Of a stretch of DNA of 64,000 nt, positions 45,064 to 53,672 are shown piece by piece (position 1 is the stretch's first letter; the number at the start of each line of letters is the position of its first letter). The stretch is from Longilinea arvoryzae (GTDB taxonomy: Bacteria > Chloroflexota > Anaerolineae > Anaerolineales > Anaerolineaceae). The DNA lies in NCBI RefSeq assembly GCF_001050235.1, contig NZ_DF967972.1, positions 3,051,901 to 3,115,900 of the forward strand, given 5' to 3'. Position numbers and translations under genes: made by a program. A model generated the notes under the pieces. The model was not told the origin of the DNA. It ran no database searches and saw only the letters and a list, made by a program, of their open reading frames with translations.

Positions 45064-45843
45064 ATGTCCAGTCAGCAACTTAATTACCGGCGGCCGTCCG
45101 ACGATCGCACCCTCGGCTACCGAAAAATGATCACAACGAGTATTCTGGCAATCGCATTGCTGGGATTCGAAATCTTCAATTTCAGCACGACTGCCTATGC
45201 CTTGGATGATCTATTGGGATCCTTGAGCTTTCTCGGTATGCGCTGGTCGACCGTGCTGGCCATTGCATTCTGCGCGATCGATTTTGCGGGCATTGCCCGG
45301 TTGTTCCTACCGGAAGCCGAACAGGAAGTTCCCAGGGAACTCTGGTTTCTCTTCGGCGCCTGGCTCCTGGCGGCCACCATGAATGCCGCTTTGACCTGGT
45401 GGGGCATTTCGATGGCCGTGGTCAACCGCACCCTGGTCAGCAGTTCCGTCATCAACCCGCAGGTCCTCGTCCACGTGATCCCGGTGTTCGTGGCCATCCT
45501 GGTCTGGGTGACCCGCATCCTTTTGATCGGTTCGTTCTCCCTGAGCGTCAAATCCGCTTCAATCCAGGAGGTCCAATCGCAGGCTGCGCCTTTCGAGCGC
45601 CCGGCGCAGCAGCCGCTGGTCGTCACCCGCAAGCCGCGCTCGACGCCCGTGGAGCAGCCGTCGACCGTTTCACGCCCCACACCTGCCCTGCCCCGTAAAC
45701 CGATCCCTCAGCCCCTCTACCCGTCTCAGGAGTCCGAACCGGAAGACTCGTCAGAACCCGTTTATATTCCGATGGATTCCGCTTATCACAGCCTGTCAGC
45801 CAGTGGAAATCCCCAGGCCCCAAAACAAAGCCGGAGGCTCTAG
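45064..45843 (+). CDS. Four-helix membrane protein with Pro-rich cytoplasmic tail, unknown function
   Basis: A 259-residue protein with four hydrophobic helices (about residues 22-45, 55-80, 92-115 and 132-155) and a C-terminal tail of about 95 residues rich in Pro, Ser and Gln. No catalytic motif is recognised and I cannot name the family. A perfect AAAGGAGGT ribosome site and its own promoter show a well-expressed gene. Its last 4 bases overlap the end of the convergent HAD-like gene. Confidence 0.78.
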   Translation: MSSQQLNYRRPSDDRTLGYRKMITTSILAIALLGFEIFNFSTTAYALDDLLGSLSFLGMRWSTVLAIAFCAIDFAGIARLFLPEAEQEVPRELWFLFGAWLLAATMNAALTWWGISMAVVNRTLVSSSVINPQVLVHVIPVFVAILVWVTRILLIGSFSLSVKSASIQEVQSQAAPFERPAQQPLVVTRKPRSTPVEQPSTVSRPTPALPRKPIPQPLYPSQESEPEDSSEPVYIPMDSAYHSLSASGNPQAPKQSRRL

Positions 45844-47030
45844 TTCTGGCCTGCACCGGTCGCCGCTTCGATCGCATCCCGGATCGATGAAAAGACCACC
45901 GCGCCCGCATCGGTAAGGGCAGCGCATTTATCGACGTTTTCGGTAATTCCCCAGGCATGAAATGAGGCCAGGATGCCCAGTTCATTCAAGTACTCGACCG
46001 CGGATTTCGCCGCCAAAACACCCACAGGCGTATCTTCGAATATGTGAACTTCGACCGGTCTCTGCGCCGTCCCGAAGATCAGAGAAATGCTCTCCTGCGA
46101 ACCTGCCTGATCGAGATCATAAGCCGCCTGCATGGCCGAAAGGCTATCCAATCCCGAAGCGGCGGCCATGCCAGCCAACGCGTGGATGCGATTGGGCTTC
46201 AACAGGCTGTCCGCTTCGGTATGTACTTTTTCCGCCAGCCAGACCAATTCGCCGAAACCGATGCAGGGAATCCCGGATAATCCTGCGACGCGCAGGCCCA
46301 ATTCGGCCTCGGGTGAATAACTGTGTTCGGGGTCGCTGAACAGCCCATCCGGTCGCGATGGCCGAGCTGAAATAGCGGACATTTCGATCTCGCCTTTCTT
46401 CCGCTTACGCAGCAAATCCGCAGCGACATCCGCCGGAATCAGGCTGATATCGCGGGTGACGAGTAATCCTTCGGTTTCACAATCCGCGGGTAAGTGATAA
46501 GTTTCTGAAAAAACCTGGCTGCCCAATTCCAGTAATTGAAAACGGCGAGTCGTTTTAGATTTCAGGACATCGCGCGTGTTGGCAAACAGGTCCCGGAAAG
46601 CACGGTAAGGGAAAAGATTGGGGAAAATCGAGTCGTCCTTAAGCAATTGATCGCTAAGCGCGCGGTTGTCTTTTGGCAGCAAGCCGATCGCAGTGATTTT
46701 TCTGCGGTAATCGATCGCTACGGACGCGGAATCCCGGTCGAACAACGCCGGCGGCACCTCATCGATCGAAAAATCAGCCGGCCGGCTCGCTGAATGATCC
46801 AGCCCTTCGTCGAGCATGCACGCCAGGCAGATGGGGATTTGATCCCATTCACTGGTGATCTGCTGGGACTCCAGCAGTGAAATCTCCTCTTCACCGGCCA
46901 GCCGCCCCCTAACCCCCCAGCGCTCCGCGTATTCTTGCAAAACGGTTCGAACACCCTGACGATAACCGAGCGGCTTGACCAGCACCCCATCGATATCGAA
47001 GAGATAAATTTTCAGGAAATTGACACTCAA
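45840..47030 (-). CDS. HAD-superfamily hydrolase-like protein
   Basis: A 396-residue protein that begins with the HAD motif I IYLFDIDGVLV (both Asp present) and ends with a motif IV-like VHIFEDTPVGVLAAK. The central region of about 250 residues is longer than in common HAD phosphatases and is not recognised, so the substrate is unknown. It starts with TTG at 47030, preceded by AAAAGGTG. No operon partner: the upstream neighbour is divergent and the downstream one convergent. Confidence 0.78.
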   Translation of the reverse strand: MSVNFLKIYLFDIDGVLVKPLGYRQGVRTVLQEYAERWGVRGRLAGEEEISLLESQQITSEWDQIPICLACMLDEGLDHSASRPADFSIDEVPPALFDRDSASVAIDYRRKITAIGLLPKDNRALSDQLLKDDSIFPNLFPYRAFRDLFANTRDVLKSKTTRRFQLLELGSQVFSETYHLPADCETEGLLVTRDISLIPADVAADLLRKRKKGEIEMSAISARPSRPDGLFSDPEHSYSPEAELGLRVAGLSGIPCIGFGELVWLAEKVHTEADSLLKPNRIHALAGMAAASGLDSLSAMQAAYDLDQAGSQESISLIFGTAQRPVEVHIFEDTPVGVLAAKSAVEYLNELGILASFHAWGITENVDKCAALTDAGAVVFSSIRDAIEAATGAGQN

Positions 47031-47130
47031 AATAGCACCTTTTACGTGTTCAATGCAATCTCAGGCCGCCGTAATATAGGGTAAAATTGCGGGGTTCTTA
47101 TTTTCCTATCTTTCTTCATTGAGCTGACAT

Positions 47131-47961
47131 ATGATTGAAATTATAACCGATAGCACATCTGATCTCAGCCCGGAACTCCTCGAGCGGTTTCATATCAAAC
47201 GCCTCCCTTTGACCGTTTTTGTGGATAACCACGAGGTCAAAGATGGCGACATGACCTTGCGCGAACTATTCGATGCCGTCGATCGCACCGGAGCCCTTCC
47301 CAAGACATCGGCAGTGCCCGTTGTCGATTTTTCAGAGGCCTTCAAAGCTCAAAATGATGTGATCTGCATCGACATTTCGAGCCAGTTATCCGCCACCTAT
47401 CAAAACAGTGTTCTGGCAGCAGCCGAGGTTAAAGACAAAAGAATAGCGACTGTAGATTCATTGAACCTGTCCACGGGCATCGGTTTGCTGGTGGTAAAGG
47501 CAGCCGAATTACGCGATCAGGGCCGCTCTTTCGATGAAATCGTATCCGAAATTCGGGCCACCGTTCCCAAAATTCACACGTCGTTTACGATCGACACACT
47601 GGATTATCTTTATAAAGGCGGGCGCTGCTCAGCTTTGGCGAATATTTTTGGCAGCTTGCTGCATATCCGTCCGGTGATCGAGGTACGCAGTGATGGGACG
47701 ATGGGCGTAAAGGAAAAGATTGGCGGCGCTCGCAAGCGGGCCTTGCTTTCGATGGTCGCCGAATTTAATACCTTGCTTCCCACCATCGACCTGCACCGCG
47801 TATTCATCACGCACACCGGTTGTGACGCCGACGCTGCCTTCCTGGAATCCGAACTGCGTAAGCTGGCCAAAATCGATGAAATTTGCATCACCTACGCTGG
47901 CTCGACCATCGCCAGCCACTGCGGGCCCAATACCATCGGCATTCTATATATCCTCAAATAA
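47131..47961 (+). CDS. DegV-family fatty-acid-binding protein
   Basis: A 276-residue DegV protein: N-terminal MIEIITDSTSDLSPEL, the TSAVPVVDF loop, and the central DTLDYLYKGGRCS lipid-binding segment. DegV proteins (FakB-like) hold fatty acids for a kinase; no FakA kinase is in this window. Single gene with a strong terminator. Confidence 0.92.
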   Translation: MIEIITDSTSDLSPELLERFHIKRLPLTVFVDNHEVKDGDMTLRELFDAVDRTGALPKTSAVPVVDFSEAFKAQNDVICIDISSQLSATYQNSVLAAAEVKDKRIATVDSLNLSTGIGLLVVKAAELRDQGRSFDEIVSEIRATVPKIHTSFTIDTLDYLYKGGRCSALANIFGSLLHIRPVIEVRSDGTMGVKEKIGGARKRALLSMVAEFNTLLPTIDLHRVFITHTGCDADAAFLESELRKLAKIDEICITYAGSTIASHCGPNTIGILYILK

Positions 47962-47966
47962 CACAC

Positions 47967-47999
47967 AAAAAACCGGCGCCTTTTGAGGCGCCGGTTTTC
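47967..47999. terminator. Bidirectional terminator after degV
   Basis: AAAACCGGCGCC and GGCGCCGGTTTT form a 12-bp stem with a 6-base loop and T/A flanks usable from both sides; the convergent aminotransferase gene ends 12 bp beyond. Confidence 0.9.
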
Positions 48000-48011
48000 A
48001 TAATCTGAGGA

Positions 48012-49190
48012 TCAGATAATCCCAAGCTCCTTGCCGACTCGGCCGAAGGTTTCCAGCACCTTGTCGAGTTGTTCATCGGTATGGGAAGCCATATAGCTGG
48101 TTCGCATGAGTTGGTGTCCGGGGGCGACGGCCGGGCTGATGACCGGGTTGACGAAGACGCCGTTTTCGAAGAGCGCTTTCCAGAACAGGAAGGTCTTCAT
48201 GTCATCCCCGATGATGATCGGCACCACTGGCGTAACCGACCTGCCGATGTCAAAGCCAAGCGATTTGTAGCCCTCGCACATTTTCAGGCCAATATCGTTG
48301 ACCCGTTGGATCCGTTCGGGTTCTTCGCGCATCACCTGCAGCGCGGCCAGGGCCGAGGCCGTGTTGGAAGGCGGAATGCTGGCGCTGAAGATCATCGAGC
48401 GCGCATGGTGCTTGATGTAATCGATGACTTCTTCCTTGCCGGCGATAAAACCCCCCAGCGAAGCAAACGACTTGCTGAAGGTGGACATGATCAGGTCGAC
48501 CTGATCGGTCAAGCCGAAGTGGGCGACGGTGCCGTGGCCTTTGCCGAGCACACCCATACCATGGGCATCATCCACCATGACCCGCGCGCCATACTTCTTC
48601 GCCAGCGGGACGATTTCCGGCAGATCAGCCAGGTCGCCTTCCATGCTAAACAATCCATCCATCACCAGGATTTTGCCGCTCTCGGCGGGCAGGCTCTTGA
48701 GAACCCGTTCCAGGTGTTCGAGATCATTGTGACGATAGCGTTCGATCTTTCCGTAACCCAGGCGGGCGCCGTCCACGATGCTGGCATGGTCGTCCTTATC
48801 CAGAATAACAATGTCGTCCCGGCCCACCAGGGCGCTCACTGTACCGAGATTGGTCTGCATACCGGTCGAAAAAACAAGCGTGGATTCCATGCCCACCCAT
48901 TCGGCCAACTCATGCTCGAGCTGTTCATGCATGGCGAGGGTGCCATTCAAAAAGCGTGAGCCCGTGCAACTTGTCCCATAGCGATCGATGGCGGTCTTGG
49001 CGGCTTCTTTCACTTTCGGGTGGGTGGTTAATCCCAGGTAGTTATTGGAACCGCACATGATGAGACGTTGGCCTTTGTACATGACCTCCGTCCCTTCATT
49101 CTCATTGAGTGGGATAAAGTAAGGATAGAACCCTTGCTTGATTGCATCCCTGGCTTCCGTGTACTCAAGGCACTTCTGAAAAATATCCAT
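48012..49190 (-). CDS. kbl: Glycine C-acetyltransferase / AONS-family PLP enzyme (KBL-like)
   Basis: A 392-residue alpha-oxoamine synthase: GSNNYLGL near the N terminus, DDAHGMGVLG for PLP binding and the Schiff-base lysine in STFSKSFASLGGFIAG. It joins an acyl-CoA with an amino acid; most similar in layout to 2-amino-3-ketobutyrate CoA ligase, but bioF- or serine-palmitoyltransferase-like roles cannot be ruled out. No tdh or biotin genes are adjacent. The ORF starts with ATG at 49190. The 252-bp gap to the next gene holds a divergent promoter. Confidence 0.88.
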   Translation of the reverse strand: MDIFQKCLEYTEARDAIKQGFYPYFIPLNENEGTEVMYKGQRLIMCGSNNYLGLTTHPKVKEAAKTAIDRYGTSCTGSRFLNGTLAMHEQLEHELAEWVGMESTLVFSTGMQTNLGTVSALVGRDDIVILDKDDHASIVDGARLGYGKIERYRHNDLEHLERVLKSLPAESGKILVMDGLFSMEGDLADLPEIVPLAKKYGARVMVDDAHGMGVLGKGHGTVAHFGLTDQVDLIMSTFSKSFASLGGFIAGKEEVIDYIKHHARSMIFSASIPPSNTASALAALQVMREEPERIQRVNDIGLKMCEGYKSLGFDIGRSVTPVVPIIIGDDMKTFLFWKALFENGVFVNPVISPAVAPGHQLMRTSYMASHTDEQLDKVLETFGRVGKELGII

Positions 49191-49389
49191 GCTTTTATCC
49201 TCAAAGAAAAAAATGGAATGATGAGCCCGAGATTAAAATGGTCCAAAATGGAATAAGGAAAATGCGGACCGTGGGGAAGGAAAGATCAGGGAAAGAGCGC
49301 TGGCCGTCCCCGCAACCAGGATTTGCCCCCTGATTTGGACTCAGATGACGATTATACACGAAAAAGATTTCAGACGAACTCTTGGGTTA

Positions 49390-49398
49390 TGCTATTAT
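49390..49398 (+). promoter_or_regulatory. Extended -10 promoter of the ROK kinase gene
   Basis: TGC-TATTAT lies 45 bp before the start of the kinase gene. No convincing -35 is visible. Confidence 0.4.
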
Positions 49399-49442
49399 TA
49401 AAACGAATTAAGTGAGAGATTATCCATCAGGAGGTCGGCTCG

Positions 49443-50336
49443 ATGGGCTATTTTGGCGGTGTTGAGGCAGGCGGGACGAAATTCGTCTGTATTGTGACGG
49501 ACGAACACGCAAAGATTCTGGCCGAGACGCGTTTCCCGACCACGCAACCCGAAGAGACTCTGCAAAAGACTGCGGATTTCTTTACGCATTGGATGAGTGA
49601 GCAACGTCTTACATTGGAAGCCATCGGGGTCGCCAGTTTCGGCCCGGTGGATTTGAACACAGCTTCGGAAACGTGGGGATTTATCACTTCCACGCCGAAA
49701 CCCGGCTGGAGGAATACCCCGGTCACGCCGGTTCTTGAAAAGGCGCTGGGTGTCCCGGTTTTCTTCGATACCGATGTCAACGGAGCGGCTCTGGGAGAAG
49801 GTCGCTGGGGTGCGGCCCAGGGATTATCGGATTTTGTGTATCTGACCATCGGTACCGGCATCGGAGGCGGCGTCGTCTGCGCCGGCAAACCGCTGCACGG
49901 GCTGGTGCATCCGGAGATGGGTCATATTTACCTGCCGCACGACCGGCAGGCAGACCCCTTTGATGGCTGCTGCCCTTATCACAGGGATTGCTTCGAAGGT
50001 CTGGCCTCGGGTCCGGCTTTGAACCGCCGTTGGGGCGTTCCGGCCGAGAAGCTGCCCCCCGACCACCCGGCCTGGGAACTCGAAGCGCATATTATCGCCC
50101 TGGCCTTGTCCACCTTCATATGCACGCTCTCACCCCAGCGCATCATATTGGGCGGTGGGGTGATGGCCCAACACCAGTTATTTCCAATGATCCGCAAGCA
50201 GGTTGTCGAGATCTTGAACGGATATGTCCAATCCAAAACCCTGCTGGAGGAAACCGAGAGTTACATTGTTTCGCCCGGATTGGGGAACCAGGCCGGCTCC
50301 CTGGGAGCCATAGCCCTGGCGCTGAGGGGGTCGTAA
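49443..50336 (+). CDS. ROK-family fructokinase
   Basis: A 297-residue sugar kinase: ATP-binding GGVEAGGTKFVC, the phosphate segment TIGTGIGGG, and a zinc-binding region HPEMGH...CCPYHRDCFEGLASGPA that resembles Mg-dependent fructokinases (ScrK/YdhR) more than glucokinases. Expected reaction: fructose to fructose 6-phosphate, which suits the neighbouring Tal-Pgi and transketolase genes. AGGAGG precedes the ATG by eight bases. Confidence 0.88.
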   Translation: MGYFGGVEAGGTKFVCIVTDEHAKILAETRFPTTQPEETLQKTADFFTHWMSEQRLTLEAIGVASFGPVDLNTASETWGFITSTPKPGWRNTPVTPVLEKALGVPVFFDTDVNGAALGEGRWGAAQGLSDFVYLTIGTGIGGGVVCAGKPLHGLVHPEMGHIYLPHDRQADPFDGCCPYHRDCFEGLASGPALNRRWGVPAEKLPPDHPAWELEAHIIALALSTFICTLSPQRIILGGGVMAQHQLFPMIRKQVVEILNGYVQSKTLLEETESYIVSPGLGNQAGSLGAIALALRGS

Positions 50337-50340
50337 AAAA

Positions 50341-50375
50341 ACATCCCCTTTGTTTTTTCAAAGGGGATGTCATTT
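50341..50375. terminator. Bidirectional terminator between kinase and Tal-Pgi
   Basis: ACATCCCCTTTG (50341-50352) and CAAAGGGGATGT (50359-50370) form a perfect 12-bp stem with a T6 loop; A-rich and T-rich flanks serve both convergent genes. Confidence 0.9.
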
Positions 50376-53162
50376 TTAGATCAGATCTAGGATATCCGCG
50401 CTGGTCAGGTGAATGCGGATGGCTCGCCGCCCCCGACTGCGCAGGGCTTCCAGGTCGCCCAACGCCTGGGCGCGTTCCAGCGTGGCAAAGCGGATGCCCT
50501 GTTCGGGAATTTCAAAATCGACCGTCGGATCCCGGGTAATCTGGATGAAAACGCCATTGTCACCGCCGCCCTTGTGCAACTGGCCGGTTGAATGCAGGAA
50601 ACGCGGCCCGAAACCGAGCGTGGTGGCGCAGCCAGTGCGCACCAGCAGCACCGAACGGACTTTTTGCAGCTTCGAAGCCGTACGCGGATTGCGCGGCAGA
50701 TAAGCGTTCAAGGCCACATAATCGACGCCGGCTTTGGCCTGCTGCAGGAATGCTTCGACCACATCGGCAATCGTCTTGGCGCCGTTCAGCCCTGGGAATT
50801 CCTGCCCATACACCCGGCCGCCCTCGCCTTCCCAGATGGCTTCGCCTTCATCCAGTTTCCCGGATTTCTGGAAGGCGGCAATTTTTTGCTGGGTGCGCGT
50901 CTTGTTGTCCTGCACATCCGGCTGGTTGAACGCATCGACGCCCAACACCGCGCAGGCAATCGCAATGGCCACTTCCCAGCGGTAGAACTCGGCGCTCAAA
51001 TCGTAGGTATCCTTTACCGGCAGCACCAGCGCGGGATGCCCGGCCGCGTGCAGTTTCTTGACTTGTTCGTCCAGGCTGCCGGTCAGACGGATGTAGACAA
51101 AGAGACGATCTTTGCTGTAGTTGCGCGGCGGAAGCAGCGTCTCCTGATCCACAGGAATGATGCCCTTACCCTGTTTGCCGCTGCTCTCGGCCACCAGTTG
51201 TTCAAGCCAGGAGCCAAAAGCGGAGAATTCAGGGTCGGTCAGGATGGTAAGCTTGTCGCGTCCGGCCAGAGCCGCTTCGCCCAGGATGGCGCCCAGGACC
51301 AACCCTGGATTGCGACCGGCCGGCGTCGCGGGCGTGGATACGCTCATGACCCGCCCGGCGCGCGCCAGCCAGAGATCGAGATCGAGACCCAGCAGCCCGG
51401 CCGGCAGAATACCGAAGGCGATCAGCGCCGAATAGCGCCCGCCGACATTCGGATCCGCCAGCACGACCTCACGGAAACTGCGTTCGCGAGCCTGTTTTTC
51501 AAGCATGCTGCCCGGATCGGTGATGGCGACAAAGTGCTCGCCGGCCTTTACCTTGCCCAGGCTGTGAACTGCCCGTTTCCAGAAGAAAGCCAGATGGGAT
51601 TGAGTCTCGCTGGTCGAGCCGGATTTGCTGGAGACAATGAACAACGTCCGCGCCAGCGGCGCGCGCTGCGCGGCGGTCCGCACCTGCGCCGGATCGGTCG
51701 AATCCAAAATGGCCAGGTCCAATCCGGGTTTGTCGTTCGCGCTCTGCACGCCAAATGTCAGCCGCAGCACCTCCGGAGCCAGCGACGAGCCGCCCATGCC
51801 CAGCAGTAATGCGTGGGTATAGCCTTCCTGCTGACAATCGGCCAGAATGCGCTTCGCCTGCGAAATCAGGGCGCGGCTTTTTTCAGGCGCGCGCAGCCAG
51901 CCCACCCGCTGTAGAATTTCCTTCTGCTCGGCGGGATCCTCTGTCCACAGGGTCGGATCCGGCTGCCATAAGCGGCGCGCGGCATCGATATCCGTCAGGT
52001 TCTTGACGCGCCTGGCGATTTTTTCCTGTAAATCCCCCAATTCGGCCAGGCAGGCTGTCCGGCGGTCGTCGATGGTCTTCAACAACCCGGTAAAGGCGTC
52101 CGAAAAGGACTTTACGCCCTCTTCCTCGAGTTCGTCCGTGACCTGTTCCATGTGAATGCCCATGGCTTCGAGATCTGCCAGGGCCTTGCGCATGCCCGCC
52201 AAATCTTTTTCGATCGTGACGGCCGATTCGCCGTGGTCTTTGAAAGCAACCAGAGTTTGCGGGGGAACCGTGTTGACGGTATCCGGGGCGATCAATTCTT
52301 CGACGTAAATCACATCCCGATAATCCGGGTTCTTCGTGCTGGTGGAAGCCCACAGCGGGCGTTGGGTTCGGCCGCCTTTGGCTTTCAGCTTTACAAAACG
52401 ATCGGACCCGAAGATTTCCTGGAACTTTGCATAAGCCAGGCGGGCACTGGCAATGGCCGCCTTTCCGCGCAGGCTCGCGGCCTGAGGCGCAGCGGTGCCC
52501 TCAGCCTGGATGACCTTTTCGAGCCGGCCATCCACCTTCGTATCGATGCGCGATACGAAGAAAGATGCCACGGATGCGATCGAATCGATCGACTGTCCAT
52601 GGGCGACCCGCTCTTCCAATCCTCTCAAGAAAGCGTCCATCACCTCAACGTAACGCTGCAGGGAGAAGATCAGGGTCACATTGACGTTTATTCCAGCGGC
52701 GATTGCCTGTTGGATGGCCGGGATTCCGGCCCGGGTGGCCGGGATCTTCACCATCAAATTCGGCCGGTCGACCAGCGCCCACAGCCGGCGCGCTTCAGAA
52801 ACCGTGTTGACCGTATCGTTCGCCAGGTACGGGTTGACTTCGAGACTGACGTAGCCGTCCCCGCCGTGGGTGGAGTCGTACAGGGGACGGAATAGATCCG
52901 CCGCCGCCTGGATGTCCTCGACGGCCAGTTGCCAGAAAATATCCTCGGCTTTCCATCCGGCCCAGGCCATGGGTTTGAGGGCCGCGTCGTAATCGCTGGA
53001 TTTGGCGATGGCGTTGTTGAAAATGGATGGATTCGAGGTCACACCGCGAATGTCGCCGTCCCGGATCATTTTCTCCAGCTCGCCATTTTCCAACAGGCGG
53101 CGTTGAATATTGTCATACCAGAGGGATTGTCCCAGTGCATGTAATGAATCGATTCTTGACAT
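50376..53162 (-). CDS. tal-pgi: Bifunctional transaldolase / glucose-6-phosphate isomerase
   Basis: A 928-residue fusion. The N-terminal third is a transaldolase (LWYDNIQR, then NLMVKIPATRAG with the Schiff-base lysine and NVNVTLIFS); the remainder is a glucose-6-phosphate isomerase with GMGGSSLAPEVL, FIVSSKSGSTSET and a C-terminal sugar-binding region. It links the pentose phosphate pathway directly with hexose phosphates. The ATG at 53162 follows GGGAGG; the upstream 22-residue extension is rejected. Last gene of tkt-rpiB-tal/pgi. Confidence 0.96.
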   Translation of the reverse strand: MSRIDSLHALGQSLWYDNIQRRLLENGELEKMIRDGDIRGVTSNPSIFNNAIAKSSDYDAALKPMAWAGWKAEDIFWQLAVEDIQAAADLFRPLYDSTHGGDGYVSLEVNPYLANDTVNTVSEARRLWALVDRPNLMVKIPATRAGIPAIQQAIAAGINVNVTLIFSLQRYVEVMDAFLRGLEERVAHGQSIDSIASVASFFVSRIDTKVDGRLEKVIQAEGTAAPQAASLRGKAAIASARLAYAKFQEIFGSDRFVKLKAKGGRTQRPLWASTSTKNPDYRDVIYVEELIAPDTVNTVPPQTLVAFKDHGESAVTIEKDLAGMRKALADLEAMGIHMEQVTDELEEEGVKSFSDAFTGLLKTIDDRRTACLAELGDLQEKIARRVKNLTDIDAARRLWQPDPTLWTEDPAEQKEILQRVGWLRAPEKSRALISQAKRILADCQQEGYTHALLLGMGGSSLAPEVLRLTFGVQSANDKPGLDLAILDSTDPAQVRTAAQRAPLARTLFIVSSKSGSTSETQSHLAFFWKRAVHSLGKVKAGEHFVAITDPGSMLEKQARERSFREVVLADPNVGGRYSALIAFGILPAGLLGLDLDLWLARAGRVMSVSTPATPAGRNPGLVLGAILGEAALAGRDKLTILTDPEFSAFGSWLEQLVAESSGKQGKGIIPVDQETLLPPRNYSKDRLFVYIRLTGSLDEQVKKLHAAGHPALVLPVKDTYDLSAEFYRWEVAIAIACAVLGVDAFNQPDVQDNKTRTQQKIAAFQKSGKLDEGEAIWEGEGGRVYGQEFPGLNGAKTIADVVEAFLQQAKAGVDYVALNAYLPRNPRTASKLQKVRSVLLVRTGCATTLGFGPRFLHSTGQLHKGGGDNGVFIQITRDPTVDFEIPEQGIRFATLERAQALGDLEALRSRGRRAIRIHLTSADILDLI

Positions 53163-53224
53163 AAAACCTCCCAATGGATCCTGAAAACAGCCGGGTCGGG
53201 AAAACCCTGGCCCGGCCGTCGAAA

Positions 53225-53671
53225 TCAACCTTCTTCTTCCAATTTCTTCATCTTATTCACCCGGCGGACGAACCGCTCACCGCCGTCGAATTTGGCGTTC
53301 ACAAAGGCCGTGACCAGTTCGCGCGTCAGCGCCGGACCGATGACCTGTCCGCCCAGGCACAGGACGTTCATGAAATCGTGCTCCACACCCTGGTGCGCCG
53401 AATAGGTGTCATGGCACAGGCCGGCGTAGATGCCCTTCATTTTATTGGCGGCGATGACCACGCCAACACCGGAACCGCACAGGATCACCCCGCGTTCAGC
53501 CTCGCCGCGCTGGATGGCCCGGCAGGCTTTTTCTGTAAAATCCGGAAAATCCACACTGGTGGGGCTGTCGGTGCCAAAATCGAGCACTTCATGCCCCAGC
53601 TTGCGCAGGGTTTCGATTACGGTTGCCTTGATTGGAAAGCCGGCATGATCACAACTAACGGCTACGCGCAT
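53225..53671 (-). CDS. rpiB: Ribose-5-phosphate isomerase B
   Basis: A 148-residue RpiB: VAVSCDHAGFPIK at the N terminus, the anion loop GSGVGVVIAANK and the catalytic Cys in ILCGSGVG. It interconverts ribulose and ribose 5-phosphate. It begins 1 bp after the transketolase stop and follows it in transcription, with Tal-Pgi downstream. Confidence 0.95.
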   Translation of the reverse strand: MRVAVSCDHAGFPIKATVIETLRKLGHEVLDFGTDSPTSVDFPDFTEKACRAIQRGEAERGVILCGSGVGVVIAANKMKGIYAGLCHDTYSAHQGVEHDFMNVLCLGGQVIGPALTRELVTAFVNAKFDGGERFVRRVNKMKKLEEEG

Positions 53672-53672
53672 A

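Noticed and set aside
50592-51809. 405-codon plus-strand frame opposite tal-pgi
   Set aside because: Antisense shadow; the opposite strand encodes conserved isomerase motifs.
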